Shown here: piece by piece, positions 60,146-64,000 of the stretch
How positions within the stretch are numbered: position 1 is the stretch's first letter
Layout: each line of letters opens with the position of its first letter
Source: Allomuricauda sp. TY007
Lineage (GTDB): Bacteria > Bacteroidota > Bacteroidia > Flavobacteriales > Flavobacteriaceae
Reading direction: 5' to 3'
NCBI RefSeq assembly: GCF_010468565.1
Contig: NZ_WUEG01000003.1
Location: 124,001 to 188,000, forward strand
DNA: 64,000 nt
Made by a program: the position numbers and the translations under genes
Notes under the pieces: model-generated
What the model saw: the letters and a program-made list of their open reading frames with translations, nothing else
Databases searched by the model: none
Told to the model about the DNA's origin: nothing

Positions 60146-61696
60146 GTGAATAGAGAATTAATAGTAAGATCTACGCCAGATGCAGTCGATTTTGCCTTAT
60201 TAAAGGATGGAAAATTAGTAGAATTACACAAAGAAGAAGACAACAATAACTTTTCCGTAGGGGATATCTTCCTAGCCAAGATCAGAAAACCCGTTACAGG
60301 CCTAAATGCAGCATTTGTTAATGTAGGTTATGAAAAAGATGCGTTCCTGCACTACCATGACCTGGGCCCGCAACTGTCTTCCATGTTAAAATTCATTAAA
60401 CAAGCTAGAACAGGGAAACTCAAAGATTATTCCCTGAAAAATTTTCCATTTGAAAAAGACATTGACAAGAATGGCAGCATCAACGATGTGCTAAAAGCCA
60501 ATCAGTCACTACTGGTACAAATAGTAAAAGAACCCATATCAACAAAGGGACCAAGAATAAGCTCCGAGCTTTCCATAGCCGGTCGATTTTTGGTCATGGT
60601 ACCTTTTTCCGATAGAGTCTCGGTATCCCAAAAAATAGCGAGCAAAGAGGAAAAGGACAGACTTATCAGACTTGTAAAAAGCATTAAGCCCAAAGGATTT
60701 GGAGTAATTATACGTACCGTAGCAGAAGGCAAAAAGGTTGCAGAACTGGATAAAGATCTTCAAAACTTGTTTTCCAAATGGACAAACATGTGCAAGAAAT
60801 TGCAGCGGGCGTCGCATCCATCAAAAGTTTTGGTGGAACTGAACAGGGCGTCATCCATCCTTAGGGATGTCTTCAACGATTCCTTTACAGGAATACATGT
60901 TGATGAAGAAACACTCTACAACCAAATCAAGGATTATTTGCATGAAATTGCACCAGAAAAAGAATCCATTGTAAAGTTGTACACCGGTCCGGCCCCAATT
61001 TTTGAAAAATTTGGGATAGAGCGTCAAATAAAGACCTCTTTTGGCCGAACAGCATCCATGAGCCGCGGGGCTTACCTTGTTATTGAGCATACCGAAGCGT
61101 TACACGTAATAGATGTAAACAGTGGCAATCGCTCCAACAAGGCCAAAAATCAAGAGGATACCGCCTTGGAAGTAAACCTTTTGGCCGCAACCGAAATTGC
61201 AAGACAGTTACGTTTGCGCGACATGGGCGGAATTATTGTTATTGATTTTATTGATATGACCAAAGGTGACCACAGACGAAAATTGTTTGACCATCTTAGG
61301 GATGAAATGAAGGACGACAGAGCAAAACACAAGATTTTGCCACCCAGTAAATTCGGTCTTGTACAAATTACAAGGCAAAGGGTACGTCCGGAAATGAATA
61401 TCAAAACCAGCGAGGAGAACCCGAACGTATCGGGTGCAGAAGTAGAAGCTCCCATTGTCTTGATCGACAAAATCCAGGCAGATTTGGAGCGAATCCTGAA
61501 GCCAGGACGCAAAAACAACGGAATTGTATTGAATATACACCCGTTTATTGCAGCCTATCTTACCAAAGGATTCCCTTCTATCCGCTCCAAGTGGTTCAAA
61601 ACCTATAAAAAATGGGTTAAAATTCAACCCAGGGATGCCTATAAGTACCTTGAATATCGTTTTAAGGACAAAGACGGCAAAACAATACGACCGTAA
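60146..61696 (+). CDS. rng: Ribonuclease E/G
   Basis: A 516-residue RNase G-type endonuclease with the S1 domain at the N-terminus (VGDIFLAKIRKPVTGLNAAFVNVG), the catalytic region IVIDFIDM and the later Fe/Zn-link region. It processes rRNA and mRNA ends. Start is GTG at 60146 (NRELIVRSTPD). The leader from 60012 shows no clear hairpin. Terminated at 61701-61726. Confidence 0.95.
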   Translation: MNRELIVRSTPDAVDFALLKDGKLVELHKEEDNNNFSVGDIFLAKIRKPVTGLNAAFVNVGYEKDAFLHYHDLGPQLSSMLKFIKQARTGKLKDYSLKNFPFEKDIDKNGSINDVLKANQSLLVQIVKEPISTKGPRISSELSIAGRFLVMVPFSDRVSVSQKIASKEEKDRLIRLVKSIKPKGFGVIIRTVAEGKKVAELDKDLQNLFSKWTNMCKKLQRASHPSKVLVELNRASSILRDVFNDSFTGIHVDEETLYNQIKDYLHEIAPEKESIVKLYTGPAPIFEKFGIERQIKTSFGRTASMSRGAYLVIEHTEALHVIDVNSGNRSNKAKNQEDTALEVNLLAATEIARQLRLRDMGGIIVIDFIDMTKGDHRRKLFDHLRDEMKDDRAKHKILPPSKFGLVQITRQRVRPEMNIKTSEENPNVSGAEVEAPIVLIDKIQADLERILKPGRKNNGIVLNIHPFIAAYLTKGFPSIRSKWFKTYKKWVKIQPRDAYKYLEYRFKDKDGKTIRP

Positions 61697-61700
61697 TAAG

Positions 61701-61726
61701 AAGCGACTCCAGAAATGGGGTCGCTT
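61701..61726 (+). terminator. Terminator of rng
   Basis: AAGCGACTCC pairs with GGGGTCGCTT (one G-T pair) around AGAAAT, followed by TTTT. Confidence 0.8.
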
Positions 61727-61738
61727 TTTTGTTTTATG

Positions 61739-61746
61739 TACATTTG
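61739..61746 (+). promoter_or_regulatory. -7 box four bases before recX
   Basis: TACATTTG, exact to consensus, ends four bases before the ATG at 61751. A start at about 61750 would give a leaderless mRNA. No clear -33 TTG. Confidence 0.45.
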
Positions 61747-61750
61747 GAAT

Positions 61751-62224
61751 ATGAATCATACCAAAAGCTACACCCTTACCGAAGCAACCAAAAAGATGGA
61801 GCGTTACTGTGCCTATCAAGAGCGTTGCCACAAAGAGGTTGTGGAAAAACTGAAGTATATGAACATGATTCCCGAAGCGATAGACCAAATACTGGGACAC
61901 CTCATCCAAGAGAACTACCTCAACGAAGAGCGATTCGCCAAAGCGTTTGCTCGAGGCAAATTCAGTATTAAAAAATGGGGAACGAACAGAATCATCAGAG
62001 AGTTAAAATTCCGTGATATCTCCGCTTACAACATTAAAAGTGCATTGGCAGAAATCCAAAATGAAGATTACCTAAAAACGTTTGATGAATTGGCCAAAAA
62101 ACGGTTAGGACAGATCAAGGAGACCAATCCTTTCAAAAAAAAGAAAAAATTGGCCGACTATCTCCTATACCGAGGTTGGGAAAGCCATTTGGTCTATGAA
62201 AAAGCGAACGAACTCATCAAATAG
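61751..62224 (+). CDS. recX: Regulatory protein RecX
   Basis: A 157-residue helical RecX-type protein that modulates RecA filaments, with segments RYCAYQERCHKEVVEKL and LNEERFAKAFARGKFSIKKWG typical of the family. The ATG at 61751 is chosen because earlier in-frame codons overlap the rng terminator. Convergent with the JmjC-like gene, one base apart. Confidence 0.88.
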   Translation: MNHTKSYTLTEATKKMERYCAYQERCHKEVVEKLKYMNMIPEAIDQILGHLIQENYLNEERFAKAFARGKFSIKKWGTNRIIRELKFRDISAYNIKSALAEIQNEDYLKTFDELAKKRLGQIKETNPFKKKKKLADYLLYRGWESHLVYEKANELIK

Positions 62225-62225
62225 A

Positions 62226-63095
62226 TTAATCCTGCACCAATAGTTTTTGTGTGCGCTCCACTGCCTTTTCATTTTTCCAATCAATCCATTCTTGGCCTTT
62301 AAGTCTACGCATCAGGTTATCAAAATGTCGCATCACAAAAATGTTGTAAACTGCCTTACCAAGATTTTTAGGCTTTCGTGCAATCGCCCTCAGACTCATG
62401 GAAAAACCAGGGGTAATGTATTTCATGTGGTGCCAATACCCTTCGGGTATGTACAAAACATTCCCGTGCTCCAAGTGTGCAATATGCCCTTTAGCATATT
62501 GCAATGCGGGCCACTTATCCAAATCAGGGTCTGCAAAGTCAATATCTTCACGTGTAATCAGCGAATGCGGAATCTTGTACAAGAATTTGGTCTCGTCCTG
62601 CGAGAATAGGATACATTGTTTTTTTCCTTCAAAATGAAAATGGAAAATATTGGCCAAATCAATGTCGTAGTGCATAAAAGTATGGGAATCCTGTCCGCCA
62701 AAAAAGAGCATGGGCAATCCTTTCATGAGCCGTAATCCGAAATCTGGATACTTGAAATCTTTCTGGAGTTCCGGAACTTCTTTTAATATATTCCAAAGGA
62801 AAATACGGTATTTTGTGGGGCCGCTTTTTAGTAAATCCACATAATCGGCCAGCTTCATTTTGGCGTGTGGTTCGTTAAAACCCTCGTCATGTTTTACTGG
62901 GCGATCATCATACAAAGGAACCTCCTTATCTCCTGCTACCTCTTTAACATAGTCCAAGCTCCATTTGGAATACGCCGGCCAATCCTCAATAAAGCACTCA
63001 ATTACGACAGGCTTTTGGGGCTTGAAATATTTTTGGATGAACTCTTTCTTGGAAAGGGTCTTCTCCCGAGGTATCTGTTCAAGGTTCAGCTTCAA
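62226..63095 (-). CDS. Cupin-like (JmjC-type) Fe(II)/2-oxoglutarate oxygenase
   Basis: A 289-residue cupin_8 protein. Iron ligands are H142 and D144 in FMHYDIDL and the distal His near 222 (PEGYWHH). Bacterial relatives hydroxylate ribosomal proteins or small molecules. The substrate here is unknown. No signal peptide, so cytoplasmic. Confidence 0.85.
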   Translation of the reverse strand: MKLNLEQIPREKTLSKKEFIQKYFKPQKPVVIECFIEDWPAYSKWSLDYVKEVAGDKEVPLYDDRPVKHDEGFNEPHAKMKLADYVDLLKSGPTKYRIFLWNILKEVPELQKDFKYPDFGLRLMKGLPMLFFGGQDSHTFMHYDIDLANIFHFHFEGKKQCILFSQDETKFLYKIPHSLITREDIDFADPDLDKWPALQYAKGHIAHLEHGNVLYIPEGYWHHMKYITPGFSMSLRAIARKPKNLGKAVYNIFVMRHFDNLMRRLKGQEWIDWKNEKAVERTQKLLVQD

Positions 63096-63202
63096 AATTT
63101 CAAGGAATTTGAAACCACTAAATTAATAAAACGTTTTTATATAGTTCCGAAAACTACTCTTAGGCACCTATTTGCCTTTTTCTTTGGCAGCTTCGTTCCG
63201 CC

Positions 63203-64000
63203 CTATTTAAAACTGTATCGCAAACCAAATAGAACATTGCTCGGCGGCATAGGTATAAAGCCAGATTCTATGTAATCCGCATCGAAAATATTATTTGCGG
63301 TAATGGTAAACTCGGCTTGTTGCACCTTAACAGCCAATGATGCATCCCAAACATTATATGTTTGTCCCGTAGTTCGTTCTGCATACTTGTAAATTATATT
63401 TTGACGTACATTTTTGAACAATTGCGTACTTAATCGTGTGGTGTATTGGTGCTTGAGCGTATTTAAAGAGTAACGTGACAATTCTTCATTCTGATCTAAA
63501 ATATTGTCATCCAAAAACGCATAGCCAACACTTAATGTTTGGGTATAGTCCTTAAATTTAAAATTATAAGCAGCGTCCAACTCCAAGCCTTTGGTGTTTA
63601 CCTCAGTAATATTTGTTGCCACAAATACATCTTCAGAAACATCGTTTCTAATAAAATCTATTAGATTGTCTGCATCTCTATTAAAAACGGCAACGCTGGC
63701 ATTAAATTTAGGAGAGGTGTACTTTAAGCCCAATTCTTGGGCAAAAGCTTCTTCCGGTTCCAAATTTTCGTTACCAGTTGTAACCGGGTCGTTGTAGAAC
63801 ATATCTGTATACGTTGGTATGCGGTAGGTATAACCAATATTACCATATACTTTAAAACTATTGGTAAGGCTATAACCTATATCCAATCCTGGAAAAGCAC
63901 GAAACTTAAAATCTGAAAAATAGGTCAATGCTATGCCGGGAGTAATGTCCAGTTTGTTGTCCGCAATGCTAAAACGATGTTCTAAAAACACATTGGACAT
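63203..64000 (-). CDS. TonB-dependent receptor, C-terminal part
   Basis: The last 265 or so residues of an outer membrane receptor whose 5' part lies beyond the window. Features are the barrel strands (GNIGYTYRIPTYTDMFYNDP, NIFDADYIESG) and the terminal Phe-rich RYSFK. The IPTYTDMFYNDP region looks BtuB-like, but the ligand cannot be told from this part. The gap to the cupin gene (63096-63202) shows nothing else. Confidence 0.88.
   Translation of the reverse strand: MSNVFLEHRFSIADNKLDITPGIALTYFSDFKFRAFPGLDIGYSLTNSFKVYGNIGYTYRIPTYTDMFYNDPVTTGNENLEPEEAFAQELGLKYTSPKFNASVAVFNRDADNLIDFIRNDVSEDVFVATNITEVNTKGLELDAAYNFKFKDYTQTLSVGYAFLDDNILDQNEELSRYSLNTLKHQYTTRLSTQLFKNVRQNIIYKYAERTTGQTYNVWDASLAVKVQQAEFTITANNIFDADYIESGFIPMPPSNVLFGLRYSFK

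Noticed and set aside
1-64000. tRNA genes, rRNA genes, CRISPR arrays or prophage
   Set aside because: I saw no tRNA-like T-loop plus acceptor arrangements in the gaps, no regularly spaced repeats and no phage or transposase genes. A tRNA-scan would settle the first point.

Overview
The window is chromosomal DNA from a marine-type member of the Flavobacteriaceae (Bacteroidota), probably close to Muricauda/Flagellimonas. The support is the gliding genes gldD and gldE, three TonB-dependent receptors, Bacteroidota families (DUF4296, DUF4271, DUF3127, DUF4199, DUF4301), promoters of the TTG-N19-TAnnTTTG type instead of -35/-10 boxes, few Shine-Dalgarno sites, and AT-rich intergenic DNA. The genus is inference. 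I saw no rRNA, tRNA, CRISPR array, transposase or prophage. No gap between genes exceeds about 300 bases; the larger gaps hold the riboswitch, dyads, hairpins and repeats listed below.

Layout. 1-6.9 kb: tyrS start, an SDR epimerase, a DUF4296 lipoprotein, pyrC, a polyprenol-phosphate mannosyltransferase, a GT39-like enzyme, DUF4271 and hemD. 7-14 kb: pckA, DUF423, a saccharopine dehydrogenase with an Lrp regulator, ferritin, a Zn peptidase and alanine dehydrogenase. 14-21.8 kb: leuS, interrupted in frame by a DUF559 endonuclease cassette, then ftsX-DUF3098-uppP-truB, a TonB-like protein and a thioredoxin-fold protein. 22-27.2 kb: a TetR-ABC-HlyD-TolC export operon whose ABC subunit has lost its ATPase motifs. 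27.2-33.1 kb: tag, aat, DUF3127, a histidine kinase, HIT, greA and an aldo/keto reductase. 33.3-35.7 kb: a TPP-riboswitch-controlled TonB receptor. 35.8-40.6 kb: a hybrid histidine kinase, a sigma-54 activator and a small secreted protein with a sigma-54-like promoter and phased upstream repeats. 40.6-44.3 kb: an operon of a phosphopantetheinyl transferase, thiamine-binding protein, PnuC transporter, NadR-like kinase and DUF4301. 44.3-52.7 kb: ahcY, DUF3332, a D-threonine-aldolase-like enzyme, rplU-rpmA and an M16 peptidase pair. 52.7-55.9 kb: a probable copper TonB receptor with a Cys/Met-rich partner. 55.9-59.5 kb: mutY-ssb-gldE-gldD. 59.5-64 kb: HU, a 29-residue basic protein, RNase G, recX, a JmjC-like cupin and the end of another TonB receptor.

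The strongest observation is the leuS cassette. A 423-bp segment (141 codons) encodes a Vsr-like DUF559 nuclease domain with an apparently complete active site. It is bounded by matching GC-rich inverted ends that are themselves translated, and it sits in the first loop of the CP1 editing domain just before the TTRPDT motif. Removing it restores a normal LeuS sequence. It looks like a protein-compatible mobile element and is not an intein. Other points worth following are the ATPase-dead exporter, the sigma-54 circuit, the split thiamine-uptake genes, several promoters placed so that mRNAs would start almost at the ATG, and an SSB-like acidic tail on the DUF3127 protein.
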